Assembly: GCA_016124385.1 (NCBI GenBank)
Contig: WGNU01000001.1
Span: 124,001 to 188,000 of the forward strand
DNA length: 64,000 bases
Origin: Alphaproteobacteria bacterium
GTDB taxonomy: Bacteria > Pseudomonadota > Alphaproteobacteria > Micropepsales > Micropepsaceae
Direction of reading: 5' to 3'
The translations under genes and the position numbers were made by a program. Below the pieces are notes generated by a model. The model saw nothing but the letters and a program-made list of their open reading frames with translations, did not search any database and was not told the origin of the DNA. This document shows positions 23,094-30,955 of this stretch, piece by piece; the first letter of the stretch is position 1, and the number at the start of each line of letters is the position of its first letter.

Positions 23094-24635
23094 TCAATAG
23101 CCTCGCAGGGGCGAGGCCGTGCGCCGCGCGATCGGATCGCTCGTGTCATCGGCGTCCGGGCCCGGATCATCCGGCGGTCGCGGCGGTTCATAGACGGCCG
23201 GTAGATCACGGGGCACCTCAACCGTCCGCGGCATCGGCGCGGTCGCCTGAAGCGGCGGCCGCGCCGCTTCGCTCTCGGGCCCGCGATAGAGCACCCGCGC
23301 CAGCGCCGCATCGTCCGGATCGAGCGGCGCGCCGAGCGCGAGAGTCGCCTCCCCTGCCGAGCGCCACGCAAGCGTGTCGAACGCCTCGCAGGACGGACAG
23401 ACCGGCCGCCACGCGGCGGAGGGCGCACCGCAAGCCTCGCAGACCCAGGCCGCATCGCGCGGCGCGCGGACCGAACGCGCCAGCCATTCGCGCACGCGGG
23501 CCGCATCGCCCGCCTCGCCCTGCTCGACATCGGCCATCATCACGCAGGTGCGCGCCGTTGGCACGGGACTGAGCAGCGGCTCGAGCGCCTCGCGCGCCGT
23601 GCCGAAATCGCCGGTCGCGACGGCCTGCGCGGCCGCGAGCAGCCGCGATTCGGGGTGCGATGGATTGAGCTCGACGAGCCCCAAGAGGCGGCGCGCCCGC
23701 GCCTCGCGCGATTCCTCTGGCTTCAGATCGGCATAGGCGGCGGCGAGATCGGGATGCGGATTCTGCGCCCAGGCCTGCTCGAGGATCCCCGCCGCCTTCC
23801 ACCCGCGCCCTTCCGCGATCAGGTGCCGCGCGGCGATCACGGCCGCCGGCACAAGCCCGGGCGCGAGCTGCAGCGCGGCCATCGCTTTGGCCAGCGCTTC
23901 GGCACCCTCGCCCTTGTCCTCGAGATCGAGCGCTTCGCCCGCCAGCAGCACGGCCCGCCGCCGTGCCGCGACAGCGGGCGTGATGACCTTCGCCTTCGTT
24001 TGCGCTTCGAGCGCGCGCGCCGCGCCCGCCCAATCGGCGCGTGCCGATTGAAGATCGAAGAGCGCGTTGACGACCCAGGGCGTCTTCGGACGCTCCTGCG
24101 CCGCGCGCTGCGCGTAGTCGAGCGCCGCTGCATTGTCGCCGCGCCGCACCGCCTGCATGAAGAGGCCGCGCTGGCCGAGGAACGCCGTCTCGGGATTGTC
24201 GAGCATGGCGGTGTAGTGCGCCGTGACCGCCACTTCATCGCCCTCCAGCTGCGCGGCTTGGGCGGCCAGAAGGCGCGTCAGCGGCGCATCGGCGAGAAGT
24301 TTTCGGGCGGTTTGCGTATATTGAAGCCCGCCCCGCGCATCGCCGGCCGCAACCGCGACGAGCCCGCGCGCGAGCGCCCGCTCGCCGCGACGCTGACGCT
24401 GCCGCCGGCCCCACCGGAACGCGCCGCCCGGCGCGCGCAGCACAAGCGATGCTAGCCGCATCACAAGAACGACGAAGCCCAGCGAGAGCGCGACCAGCGC
24501 CAGCGCAATCCCGACCGTCATCGTGATCTCGGTCCGACCGAGCACAATGACGACCTGCCCGCCCTGCTCGGCGACCAGCACCGCGCCGACCGCGACGGCG
24601 AGCGCAATGCCAAAGAAAATCAGAGTACGGATCAT
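23094..24635 (-). CDS. hemY: HemY-like membrane TPR protein
   Basis: The 513-residue protein has two N-terminal transmembrane segments (about 3-25 and 40-65) followed by tetratricopeptide-like helices. It matches the HemY-N family encoded downstream of hemD in proteobacteria; this is not the protoporphyrinogen oxidase also called HemY. Near the C-terminus it has WVCEACGAPSAAWRPVCPSC, a CxxC-x10-CxxC zinc-ribbon or rubredoxin-like knuckle, giving a membrane-TPR-metal-ribbon architecture like that of LapB. A proline-rich tail follows. It is the third gene of the hemD operon, 19 nt after the mitofilin-like gene. Its role in haem synthesis is inferred from context. Confidence 0.85.
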   Translation of the reverse strand: MIRTLIFFGIALAVAVGAVLVAEQGGQVVIVLGRTEITMTVGIALALVALSLGFVVLVMRLASLVLRAPGGAFRWGRRQRQRRGERALARGLVAVAAGDARGGLQYTQTARKLLADAPLTRLLAAQAAQLEGDEVAVTAHYTAMLDNPETAFLGQRGLFMQAVRRGDNAAALDYAQRAAQERPKTPWVVNALFDLQSARADWAGAARALEAQTKAKVITPAVAARRRAVLLAGEALDLEDKGEGAEALAKAMAALQLAPGLVPAAVIAARHLIAEGRGWKAAGILEQAWAQNPHPDLAAAYADLKPEESREARARRLLGLVELNPSHPESRLLAAAQAVATGDFGTAREALEPLLSPVPTARTCVMMADVEQGEAGDAARVREWLARSVRAPRDAAWVCEACGAPSAAWRPVCPSCEAFDTLAWRSAGEATLALGAPLDPDDAALARVLYRGPESEAARPPLQATAPMPRTVEVPRDLPAVYEPPRPPDDPGPDADDTSDPIARRTASPLRGY

Positions 24636-24654
24636 CGGCGTGCGCCCCGGCCTC

Positions 24655-25800
24655 TCACCGCGTCGGCTCCGCGGAGAGATGGGCGATGAGCCGCGTCGTG
24701 AGATCACCGAGCACGCGGTCGAGCGCGATCCGCGCCTCGGCGGCCTCGATCCAATCCTGCGCCGGCGCCTTGGCGGCCTCGGAGAGCGTGGTCATTTCAT
24801 CGACCGCGCCTTTGAGGTCGTTCTCCGCGAGCTTCAATTCGGCGCGGGCGAGGATCGCTTCGGCGGTCGGCCCTTCCTGCGCGCCCGTCTCGCGGATCGT
24901 GACGAGCGACAGCGCGTTCGTCCATAGCCGGTCGAACCAGGTGCGGTCGTCCGCCGCCGATTCCGCGTGCAACACCAGAGGAATGAGCGCGCGGAAGCGA
25001 ACCTTCAACGCCTCGCGGTCGGGAACACCGGATTGCGCATAGGGCGCGAGCGTTTGGACGGCGGGATCATCCGGCACGACAGCGGCAAGCGTGTCGAGCT
25101 CTGAGGAAAAAGCATCGCCCCGCGCGGCCGTCTGCGCGACCGAGAGAAGCGCGAGCGAGGACGCGGCGCGGCGCGCGAGGCCCTCGGCGTCCATCGCTTC
25201 CAGCTTGGCGACGCGCTCGCTCAAGGCCGCGAGGTCGCTCGAGAGCGTGTCGGGCGGAAGCGCTTCCTTCACCGCCGCGATCTCGCGGCCCAGCATCTCG
25301 ATCTGCGGCTTGAGGACCGTCATCTCGGCCATCACGCGATTGGCGAGCGCGGTCATCGCGTCGAGATCCCCGCTCGCCTGCGGCGCGGAGGGGCTGGCGC
25401 TCTCCCCGCCCGAACGCGATTCCAAGGAGGCGAGGCCCTTTTCTACTTCGTTGAGGCGGAGCGTCAGCGCGTCGATGTCGGCGCCACTCTCGCCGGTGGG
25501 CGCGCCTTGAGCGATGGAGGCTTTCAGCTCCGACAGCGCCTCCGCGCCGCTGTCGATGCGCGCGGCAAGCGCCTCGTTCTTTTCTTCGAGCGCATCGACG
25601 CGCGCCGAGAGCGCCGGATCGCCGCTGCCCGCGGGCGCGGCGAGGAACCCGCCGACCGCGCCGCCGACCAGCGCGGCAATGAGCGCGATGACGGCGGGCA
25701 AAAGCCAGGACGGCAAGCCGCCGCGCGCGGAGGTATCGCTCGCCGCGAGCGTTTCGCTCGTCGCCGGATCGGTTGCGCTGTGGCTGTCACGCTCGCTCAT
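24655..25800 (-). CDS. mitofilin-like (COG4223-type) membrane protein
   Basis: The 381-residue protein has a polar N-terminal tail, one transmembrane segment (about 30-55, WLLPAVIALIAALVGGAVGGFLA), a coiled-coil region (about 60-180, with VDALEEKNEALAARIDSG and similar), and a helical C-terminal domain resembling the mitofilin/Mic60 signature. Alphaproteobacterial Mic60 homologues occur in exactly this position between hemD and hemY and shape intracytoplasmic or inner membranes. That suggests an inner-membrane organising role here. Confidence 0.8.
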   Translation of the reverse strand: MSERDSHSATDPATSETLAASDTSARGGLPSWLLPAVIALIAALVGGAVGGFLAAPAGSGDPALSARVDALEEKNEALAARIDSGAEALSELKASIAQGAPTGESGADIDALTLRLNEVEKGLASLESRSGGESASPSAPQASGDLDAMTALANRVMAEMTVLKPQIEMLGREIAAVKEALPPDTLSSDLAALSERVAKLEAMDAEGLARRAASSLALLSVAQTAARGDAFSSELDTLAAVVPDDPAVQTLAPYAQSGVPDREALKVRFRALIPLVLHAESAADDRTWFDRLWTNALSLVTIRETGAQEGPTAEAILARAELKLAENDLKGAVDEMTTLSEAAKAPAQDWIEAAEARIALDRVLGDLTTRLIAHLSAEPTR

Positions 25801-25870
25801 CGCGCGCTCGCAAAATTGTCGGATCGATATCGCAAAACTGACCGGAAGCTATGCGCCACCGGGAGCGGGC

Positions 25871-26599
25871 TCAAGGTCTTTCGCGCGACGCGGCGCCGGG
25901 CGGCAGCAGCGCGAGCAGCGAAGCGAGATCCGGGCGCGCGGCGATCGCGACGGCGCGAAAGCGCAAAGGGCGCAACGCATCGGCGACTGCGTCGCTGAGC
26001 GCGAAGGCGGTGATGTCTTGACTTGCGGCGGCAACGCCGGCTCGGTCGACGAGCGCGGCGAAATGCGCGGCCGTGCGCGGCGAGAAGAAGAGCGCGCCCT
26101 CGACACTCTTCTCACGCAAGGCCGCAAGCGCATTCGCCGGCAGCTGCTCGGCGGCAACCGCGCGATAGAGCGTCTCGCGCCGGACCGAAAAGCCATGCGC
26201 CGTGAGAGCGGCGGCAAGATCGCCCGCGACGATCTCGGCCGCGACATGAACCAGCGGCCCGCCGCCAGGATCGAGACGCGCGCGCACCAGTTGCGCGAGC
26301 GCCGCGACATCGCCGCCAGCGGAGTGCACATCGCTGAACCCCGCCCCGCGCGCGGCCGCCGCCGTCTGCTCCCCGACCGCCAGCACGGGGAGGTCGCGGC
26401 GATCGGTCCGGCGGGCAAGCGCCCGCGCCCCGTTCGCGCTAGTGAGCAGAAGCGCCTGCACGCCCTCGAGGCTGAGCGGCGGACCATCCTTAAAGACGAT
26501 CGTGAGCAGCGGCGCCGCGATCGCGGTATGGCCGAGGGCCCGTAGCTGGGTGTCGAGCGCCGCCCCGTCCGCCTCCGGCCGCGTATTCAGCAACCTCAC
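25871..26599 (-). CDS. hemD: uroporphyrinogen-III synthase
   Basis: The 242 residues match HemD, which cyclises hydroxymethylbilane with D-ring inversion in haem, sirohaem and cobalamin synthesis. Typical features are the N-terminal [17 protein letters not shown], the [13 protein letters not shown] segment, and the second-domain [19 protein letters not shown]. The family is poorly conserved, and these motifs with the mitofilin and hemY neighbours make the call firm. It is divergent from tsaD, with only 48 nt between the two starts, so the promoters must overlap. Confidence 0.9.
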   Translation of the reverse strand: MRLLNTRPEADGAALDTQLRALGHTAIAAPLLTIVFKDGPPLSLEGVQALLLTSANGARALARRTDRRDLPVLAVGEQTAAAARGAGFSDVHSAGGDVAALAQLVRARLDPGGGPLVHVAAEIVAGDLAAALTAHGFSVRRETLYRAVAAEQLPANALAALREKSVEGALFFSPRTAAHFAALVDRAGVAAASQDITAFALSDAVADALRPLRFRAVAIAARPDLASLLALLPPGAASRERP

Positions 26600-26647
26600 G
26601 GAACGTCCATCGCGGGGGCTGGCGCCCCGCCGTCGGAATCGCTAGGG

Positions 26648-27694
26648 ATGCGCGCGATCATGGACCGACCGTTGACGATCTTGGGCCTCGAGACAAGCTG
26701 CGACGAGACCGCGGCTGCGGTCGTGCGTGGCCGGCCCGGCGCACCCGGCGAGATTCTCTCCAGTGTCGTGTGGAGCCAGATCCGCGACCATTCACCCTAT
26801 GGCGGCGTCGTCCCCGAAATCGCGGCCCGTGCGCACCTCGTCACGCTCGATGAAGTGATCGCCCGGGCATTGGCCGAAAGCGGTTGCCGGCTGGGGGATC
26901 TCGACGCGATCGCCGCGACCGCTGGCCCCGGCCTGATCGGCGGGGTCATGGTCGGCCTGATGGCCGGCAAGGGTTTGAGCGTCGCCAGCGGCAAGCCTTT
27001 GCTCGCGGTCAATCACCTGGCAGGGCACGCGTTGTCGGCAAGGCTCGTCGAACAATGCGATTTTCCCTATCTGCTCCTCCTCGTCTCGGGCGGCCATTGC
27101 CAGCTTCTGCGCGTCAACGGACCGACCTCCTACCGCCTGCTCGGCACCACGATCGACGATGCGGTCGGCGAGGCTTTCGACAAGGTTGCGATTCTATTGG
27201 GCCTTGGCTTTCCAGGCGGCCCCGCGATCGAACGGGCGGCCAAGACCGGCAACCCCCGCCGCTTCGCCTTCCCAAGGCCACTGCTCGATCGCCCTTCGTG
27301 CCATTTTTCTTTCTCCGGGCTGAAAACGGCGGTCCGCTATCAGGCCGATGCGATGGACACGCTGAGCGATGACGACGTCGCCGACCTGGCCGCCTCCTTC
27401 CAGGCTGCCGTCGTCGACATTCTGAAGGACCGCACTGCCCGCGCGCTCCGCGATTCTGGCGCTGCGGGCGAGCGCCTGGTGGTAGCGGGGGGCGTTGCGG
27501 CCAATCGCGCGATCCGCGAGGCGCTGGCCGACCTCGCCAGTGAGGCGGGCGCGCGCCTGATCGTGCCCCCGCCCACGCTCTGCACCGATAACGGCGCGAT
27601 GATCGCCTGGGCGGGCCTTGAGCGGTTCGCGTCTGGCGAGAGCGATCCGCTCGACACGCCCGCCAGGGCCCGCTGGCCGCTCGTCGCCGAATAG
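26648..27694 (+). CDS. tsaD: tRNA N6-threonylcarbamoyladenosine transferase TsaD
   Basis: The 348-residue ASKHA-fold protein transfers the threonylcarbamoyl group to A37 of ANN-decoding tRNAs. It has [16 protein letters not shown] at the N-terminus, metal ligands H123 and H127 ([10 protein letters not shown]), LVSGGHCQL, and [12 protein letters not shown] near the C-terminus. The true start may be the second Met (MDRPLTIL), four codons in. It is usually followed directly by gpsA in alphaproteobacteria; here a TetR/microprotein cassette lies between them. Confidence 0.96.
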   Translation: MRAIMDRPLTILGLETSCDETAAAVVRGRPGAPGEILSSVVWSQIRDHSPYGGVVPEIAARAHLVTLDEVIARALAESGCRLGDLDAIAATAGPGLIGGVMVGLMAGKGLSVASGKPLLAVNHLAGHALSARLVEQCDFPYLLLLVSGGHCQLLRVNGPTSYRLLGTTIDDAVGEAFDKVAILLGLGFPGGPAIERAAKTGNPRRFAFPRPLLDRPSCHFSFSGLKTAVRYQADAMDTLSDDDVADLAASFQAAVVDILKDRTARALRDSGAAGERLVVAGGVAANRAIREALADLASEAGARLIVPPPTLCTDNGAMIAWAGLERFASGESDPLDTPARARWPLVAE

Positions 27695-27705
27695 AGATTC
27701 TGGAC

Positions 27706-27744
27706 AAAAAAATGGGGTCGGACGGGAGGAAATCGTCCGACCCC
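27706..27744 (-). terminator. intrinsic terminator for leftward transcription
   Basis: A perfect 11-bp stem (27714-27724 with 27734-27744, minus-strand GGGGTCGGACG / CGTCCGACCCC) has a 9-nt loop AUUUCCUCC and is followed on the minus strand by A and seven U residues (27712-27706). The U-tract orientation shows that it ends leftward transcripts from the microprotein genes, not tsaD. Confidence 0.85.
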
Positions 27745-27891
27745 TAAATGCCTAGGCGCTGTTGGGTGGCTGTCCGGGGGGAGTTGGACGCGCCGGCGCT
27801 TTGGCGGGCACCGTCCCGAGGGAGGAGGGATCGGTGCCGAAGAGGCTTCCCCGCCGCATCGGAGGAGGTGATGCGGCGAGGAAGGAGGAAA
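27706..27891 (-). ncRNA. putative cuckoo-like RNA: hairpins with CCUCC (anti-Shine-Dalgarno) loops
   Basis: Just after the 33-residue gene's stop, the minus strand reads UUCCUCCUUCC in a linear segment (27890-27880). Hairpins follow. Hairpin 1 (27878-27852) has a 9-bp stem CGCCGCAUC/GAUGCGGCG and loop ACCUCCUCC. Hairpin 2 (27838-27807) has a 7+4-bp stem and loop UCCUCCCUC. A weak 4-bp hairpin (27789-27772) exposes a C-rich loop. The terminator hairpin (27744-27714) has loop AUUUCCUCC. Three 9-nt loops, each with CCUCC, match the 16S rRNA 3' end sequence and could pair with GGAGG sites in mRNAs. Alphaproteobacterial cuckoo/CcsR RNAs show this design downstream of a small ORF. Processing into sRNAs is inferred. 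Confidence 0.65.
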
Positions 27892-27896
27892 CTCAG

Positions 27897-27998
27897 TTAC
27901 GCGATGACGCTGAGGCCAGCCGCGTTCGCGATGAAGGCGATGCCATAGAGGCCCACCAGAGTACCGATCGCGGCGGTCATGATGTCGTTGATCGTCAT
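27897..27998 (-). CDS. 33-residue single-span membrane microprotein (paralogue 2)
   Basis: The ATG at 27998 has GGAG at a 7-nt spacing. The product begins with a short polar segment (MTINDIM) and is then almost entirely hydrophobic, ending in IAFIANAAGLSVIA. It resembles the C-terminus of the upstream 39-residue product (VLFVANSMGLNVIG): both have aliphatic-x-F-(I/V)-A-N-x-x-G-L-x-V-I-(A/G). It is about one membrane span long. Hairpins with anti-Shine-Dalgarno loops follow its stop directly. Function unknown; no known family recognised. Confidence 0.7.
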   Translation of the reverse strand: MTINDIMTAAIGTLVGLYGIAFIANAAGLSVIA

Positions 27999-28073
27999 TG
28001 TCTTGCTCCGTTGTTTGCTGCGTCGCGGTAGATCCGCGTCCGCGTGAATTCCGTTGCGCACGCGTCTGTCGGC

Positions 28074-28193
28074 CTAGCCGATGACGTTGAGGCCCATCGA
28101 GTTCGCCACGAACAGGACGGCGTAGATGCTGACCACGACCGTCGAGACCGTGAGGGACACGCTGGAAACCAGTTCGTTGATGTTCGCCTGCAT
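28074..28193 (-). CDS. 39-residue single-span membrane microprotein (paralogue 1)
   Basis: The ATG at 28193 has AAGGAG at a 7-nt spacing. The product has a polar N-terminus (MQANINELV), a hydrophobic span (about 10-30, rich in V and S) and the C-terminal motif VLFVANSMGLNVIG shared with the 33-residue downstream product. Both genes have strong ribosome-binding sites and lie 75 nt apart in one transcription unit. They may be membrane-bound regulators, toxin-like peptides or assembly peptides; sequence alone does not decide. Confidence 0.72.
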   Translation of the reverse strand: MQANINELVSSVSLTVSTVVVSIYAVLFVANSMGLNVIG

Positions 28194-28260
28194 GGCTCTG
28201 CTCCTTGCGTTGAAGGGGCGTTTGTGTGTCCGCCGCCTTACAGAAAGGAACTTAGCGAGG

Positions 28261-28365
28261 GCCTGAGTGAAAAACAATGAACAAAATCCGTTTCATTCAT
28301 TCATCAGATGTCTGTGTGCGCAGTGAACATATTTCACATTAGTTCATTGGTGAATTAACGCGCTG
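28261..28365 (-). promoter_or_regulatory. AT-rich promoter/operator region of the microprotein genes
   Basis: This block is far more AT-rich than its surroundings. On the minus strand TTCACC (28354-28349), a 17-nt spacer and TATGTT (28331-28326) form a possible sigma-70 promoter. A dyad GTGAA-N5-TTCAC overlaps the -10 (28323-28337), and TTCA-N4-TGAA overlaps the -35. Tandem TTCA repeats lie at 28291-28303. The adjacent TetR protein is the natural candidate ligand. The leader to the first ATG would be about 125 nt. Confidence 0.4.
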
Positions 28366-28371
28366 CAGCAA

Positions 28372-28403
28372 GGAAATCCCGCAGGTGCGTTTGGCGGATT
28401 TCC
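28372..28403. repeat. inverted repeat downstream of the tetR-type gene
   Basis: An 8-bp perfect repeat GGAAATCC / GGATTTCC with a 16-nt loop lies 13 bases past the regulator's stop codon. There is no U-tract in either direction, so it may be a weak terminator or an attenuating structure between the regulator and the microprotein genes. Confidence 0.4.
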
Positions 28404-28415
28404 AAGGTTTTGGGG

Positions 28416-29060
28416 CTAGTAGGTGACCGAAACCATCTGCGGCAGGCTGGTCAGCGGGTCGGCGGACTTGGCGGCAGCGGGGGCCTGGGCGGCCCTTGGC
28501 GTCAGACCATCGACGATAAGAGAGAAGACGCCGTCCAGTTCGCGTGTGAGCTTGTCGAGGGGCAGCACCGACCAAAGCTGCGGATAGCGGAACTTCATCG
28601 TAGCGGACTGGATCATTTCCGCCGAAAACTCGACATCAGCGATCTGGAATTCTCCGCTTCGCACCCCTTCGGCCAGGAGCGCGCTCAGGATCTTACGCTC
28701 GCCCGCGAGCTGGCGATTGACGTGATGCGGGCGTTCTTTCTTGATGAATTGGGCGATTTCGAAGATGCGGGGGTCGTTGTCGAGCTGGTGATACGTCCAC
28801 GTCAGCTCGAGCTGGAGGAAGGAGCGCAACTTTTCGCGCGATGTCAGCCCCTCCCGGCTCGCGACCTCTCGCAGTTTCTCGAAAGCCGCCTCAAGAGTCT
28901 CGTCAGCCAGGGCTTCCGCGATGTCAATCTTGCCGGGGAAGTAGCGATAGAGGTTCCCCGGCGACATGTTGAGATCGGCCGCGATCTCAGCCATGGTCGT
29001 CTTCGCGTAACCGTAGTGAACGAAGCGCTTCTTGGCGGTCTCGATGATCTTCGACCGCAT
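28416..29060 (-). CDS. TetR-family transcriptional regulator
   Basis: From the ATG at 29060 (AAGGA four bases upstream) the product has 214 residues; an in-frame ATG at 29078 would add six. The N-terminal helix-turn-helix is classical: IIETAKKRFVHYGYAKTTM then EIAADLNMSPGNLYRYFPGK. The C-terminal domain is helical and would bind a ligand, possibly hydrophobic. It is divergent from gpsA and reads toward the two microprotein genes, whose AT-rich promoter region starts about 50 nt past its stop, suggesting it controls them and itself. Confidence 0.9.
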   Translation of the reverse strand: MRSKIIETAKKRFVHYGYAKTTMAEIAADLNMSPGNLYRYFPGKIDIAEALADETLEAAFEKLREVASREGLTSREKLRSFLQLELTWTYHQLDNDPRIFEIAQFIKKERPHHVNRQLAGERKILSALLAEGVRSGEFQIADVEFSAEMIQSATMKFRYPQLWSVLPLDKLTRELDGVFSLIVDGLTPRAAQAPAAAKSADPLTSLPQMVSVTY

Positions 29061-29203
29061 CGTTTCCTTACAAACCATAGGCGTTTTCGCCTTCTCGTGC
29101 TGTGACCTCCCACCGCATAACCGCGCATGTTATTTGGGAATGCTGAATAATCAATGCAACATTCACTGATCGGATCGGATTCCAGCGGTAAGGTGACTGA
29201 TTC

Positions 29204-30223
29204 GTGACACCCAGGCGTATCGGCGACTCGGAACTACAACCGGTGGCAGTGGTTGGGGCCGGGGCCTGGGGGACCGCCCTTGCGGCCCATCTCGCGGGGG
29301 CCGGCATCGAGACCCTGCTCTGGGCCCGTGAGCCGGAGGTCGTCGAAGCGATCACCGACAGGCAGGAGAACACCCGCTTCCTGCCAGGAGTTCCCCTAGC
29401 GCCCAGCGTGCGAGCGACCGGCGACCTTCGCGAAGCCGCCGCCGCGAGCCTCATCCTGTGGGTGACGCCCGCCCAGCACATGCGCGCAATACTGCGGGAA
29501 GCGCGCCCAGCCTTGAAGGAGGGCGCGGTCCTCGTCTCCTGCGCCAAGGGCATCGAGGCCGCCAGCGGCGCTTTCATGAGCGAGATCGCGGCCGAGATCG
29601 CCCCGGCCGCACGCTTCGCCGTTCTCTCAGGACCAAGCTTCGCCGCCGACGTCGCGCGCGGCCTGCCGACGGCCGTGACGCTCGCGGCCGCCGATCCGGC
29701 ACTCGGCGAGGCGCTTCTTGCTGTGATCGGACGCGGCGCCTTGCGCCCCTATCTGAGCAGCGATACGCGCGGCGCCGAGCTGGGCGGCGCGGTGAAGAAC
29801 GTCCTCGCGATCGCGTGCGGGATCGCCGCGGGACGCGGCCTTGGCGACAGCGCGCGCGCCGCCCTCATCACGCGCGGCTTCGCCGAGATGACCCGCTTCG
29901 GCCTCGCCTTGGGCGCGCGGGCGGAAACGCTCGCAGGCCTCTCCGGCCTTGGCGACCTCGTCCTGACCTGTTCCAGCCGCCAGTCGCGCAATTTCGCGCT
30001 TGGCGAGACGCTGGGCACGGGCACGCCGCGCGAGGCGGCGCTGAAGGATGGTGCGAAGCTTGCCGAAGGGGCTGCGACCGCGCCCGCCCTCGTGCGCCGC
30101 GCCCGCGCGGTTGGCGTCGAAATGCCGATCGCCGAAGCCGTCGCCGCCATCCTCGCCGGCACCGCCGAGATCGACGCGGCCATCGCCGCGCTTCTCTCCC
30201 GTCCTTTGAAAATGGAGGCTTGA
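29204..30223 (+). CDS. gpsA: glycerol-3-phosphate dehydrogenase [NAD(P)+]
   Basis: This 339-residue enzyme reduces dihydroxyacetone phosphate to sn-glycerol-3-phosphate for phospholipid synthesis. It shows the dinucleotide-binding VAVVGAGAWGTALAAHLA, FAVLSGPSFAADVA, and the catalytic-lysine region GGAVKNVLAIACG. The start is GTG at 29204, following GGTAAGGTGAC. It is the first gene of a rightward operon with YciI-like, EVE and Rieske genes, which abut or overlap. Confidence 0.95.
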   Translation: MTPRRIGDSELQPVAVVGAGAWGTALAAHLAGAGIETLLWAREPEVVEAITDRQENTRFLPGVPLAPSVRATGDLREAAAASLILWVTPAQHMRAILREARPALKEGAVLVSCAKGIEAASGAFMSEIAAEIAPAARFAVLSGPSFAADVARGLPTAVTLAAADPALGEALLAVIGRGALRPYLSSDTRGAELGGAVKNVLAIACGIAAGRGLGDSARAALITRGFAEMTRFGLALGARAETLAGLSGLGDLVLTCSSRQSRNFALGETLGTGTPREAALKDGAKLAEGAATAPALVRRARAVGVEMPIAEAVAAILAGTAEIDAAIAALLSRPLKMEA

Positions 30224-30520
30224 ATGCTCTTCGCTCTCGTCTGTCTCGACAAGCCGCACAGCCTCGCGCTGCGCCTCGCGACGCGTGACGCGCATGTCGC
30301 CTATATCAAGAGCCACGGCACGCGCGTGCGGATCGCCGGCCCTTTCACGGATGACGCGGACGAGACGCTGATCGGCAGCCTCATCGTTCTCGAGGCGGCA
30401 GACCGCAAGGAGGCGCAGGCCTTCGCCGATAACGACCCTTACGCACAGGCCGGGCTTTTCGAGGCGACGACGATCACGCCCTGGCGTTGGACGATCGCCG
30501 ACGGCGCGCCGCGGGCCTGA
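30224..30520 (+). CDS. YciI-like protein
   Basis: This 98-residue protein has the YCII dimeric alpha/beta-barrel fold: LFALVCLDKPHSLALRLATRDAHVAYI at the N-terminus, GPFTDDADETLIGSLIVLEA centrally, and DNDPYAQAGLFEATTITPW at the C-terminus. The conserved His and Asp (DAHVAYI, NDPY) are the usual candidate active-site residues. Its ATG follows the gpsA stop directly (TGAATG). Enzymatic role unknown; the operon position is conserved in many alphaproteobacteria. Confidence 0.9.
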   Translation: MLFALVCLDKPHSLALRLATRDAHVAYIKSHGTRVRIAGPFTDDADETLIGSLIVLEAADRKEAQAFADNDPYAQAGLFEATTITPWRWTIADGAPRA

Positions 30521-30523
30521 GCC

Positions 30524-30955
30524 ATGGCTTATTGGCTGATGAAATCGGAACGCGAGACCTGGTCGTGGGACGAGCAGGTCGAAAAGGGCGAGTGCGGCGA
30601 GCCCTGGACTGGCGTGCGCAATCACCAGGCCAAGCTGCATTTGAAGGCTATGAAGAAGGGCGACCGCGCGTTCTTCTATCATTCGGGCGATGAGCGCTCA
30701 GTCGTCGGCATCGTCGAAGTCGCGCGCGAAGCCTATCCCGACCCGACGATCGAACCGGATTCGAAATCCAAGGATTGGGTCGTCGTCGATGTCGTCGCGC
30801 GGGACGCCTTTAAGGCGCCCGTGACGCTCGCCGCGATCCGCGAGGAGCCGGCGCTTGCCGAGATGGTGCTCGTCAAGAATTCGCGCCTCTCGGTTCAGCC
30901 CGTGACGGCCGCCGAATGGAAACGCGTCTGCAAGATGGGCGGCCTGAAACCGTGA
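30524..30955 (+). CDS. EVE-domain protein (modified-base reader fold)
   Basis: The 143 residues form a single EVE domain: YWLMKSERETWSWDEQ at the N-terminus, WTGVRNHQAKLHLKAMKKGDRAFFYHS, and a C-terminal MVLVKNSRLSVQPVTAAEW. EVE domains share the PUA/YTH-like fold and bind modified bases in RNA or DNA. The short, stand-alone form encoded next to gpsA/YciI is common in proteobacteria and has been linked to tRNA modification. Three bases separate it from the YciI gene, and it overlaps the Rieske gene by GTGA. Confidence 0.93.
   Translation: MAYWLMKSERETWSWDEQVEKGECGEPWTGVRNHQAKLHLKAMKKGDRAFFYHSGDERSVVGIVEVAREAYPDPTIEPDSKSKDWVVVDVVARDAFKAPVTLAAIREEPALAEMVLVKNSRLSVQPVTAAEWKRVCKMGGLKP

Noticed and set aside
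27714-27744. Reading the hairpin after tsaD as the tsaD terminator
   Set aside because: On the plus strand no U-tract follows the stem, whereas on the minus strand seven U residues follow it directly; it belongs to the leftward transcript.
27762-28031. Rightward open frame across the microprotein/hairpin region
   Set aside because: It has no ribosome-binding site at its start and reads through the hairpins; the hairpin terminator polarity and the two leftward Shine-Dalgarno sites favour leftward genes.
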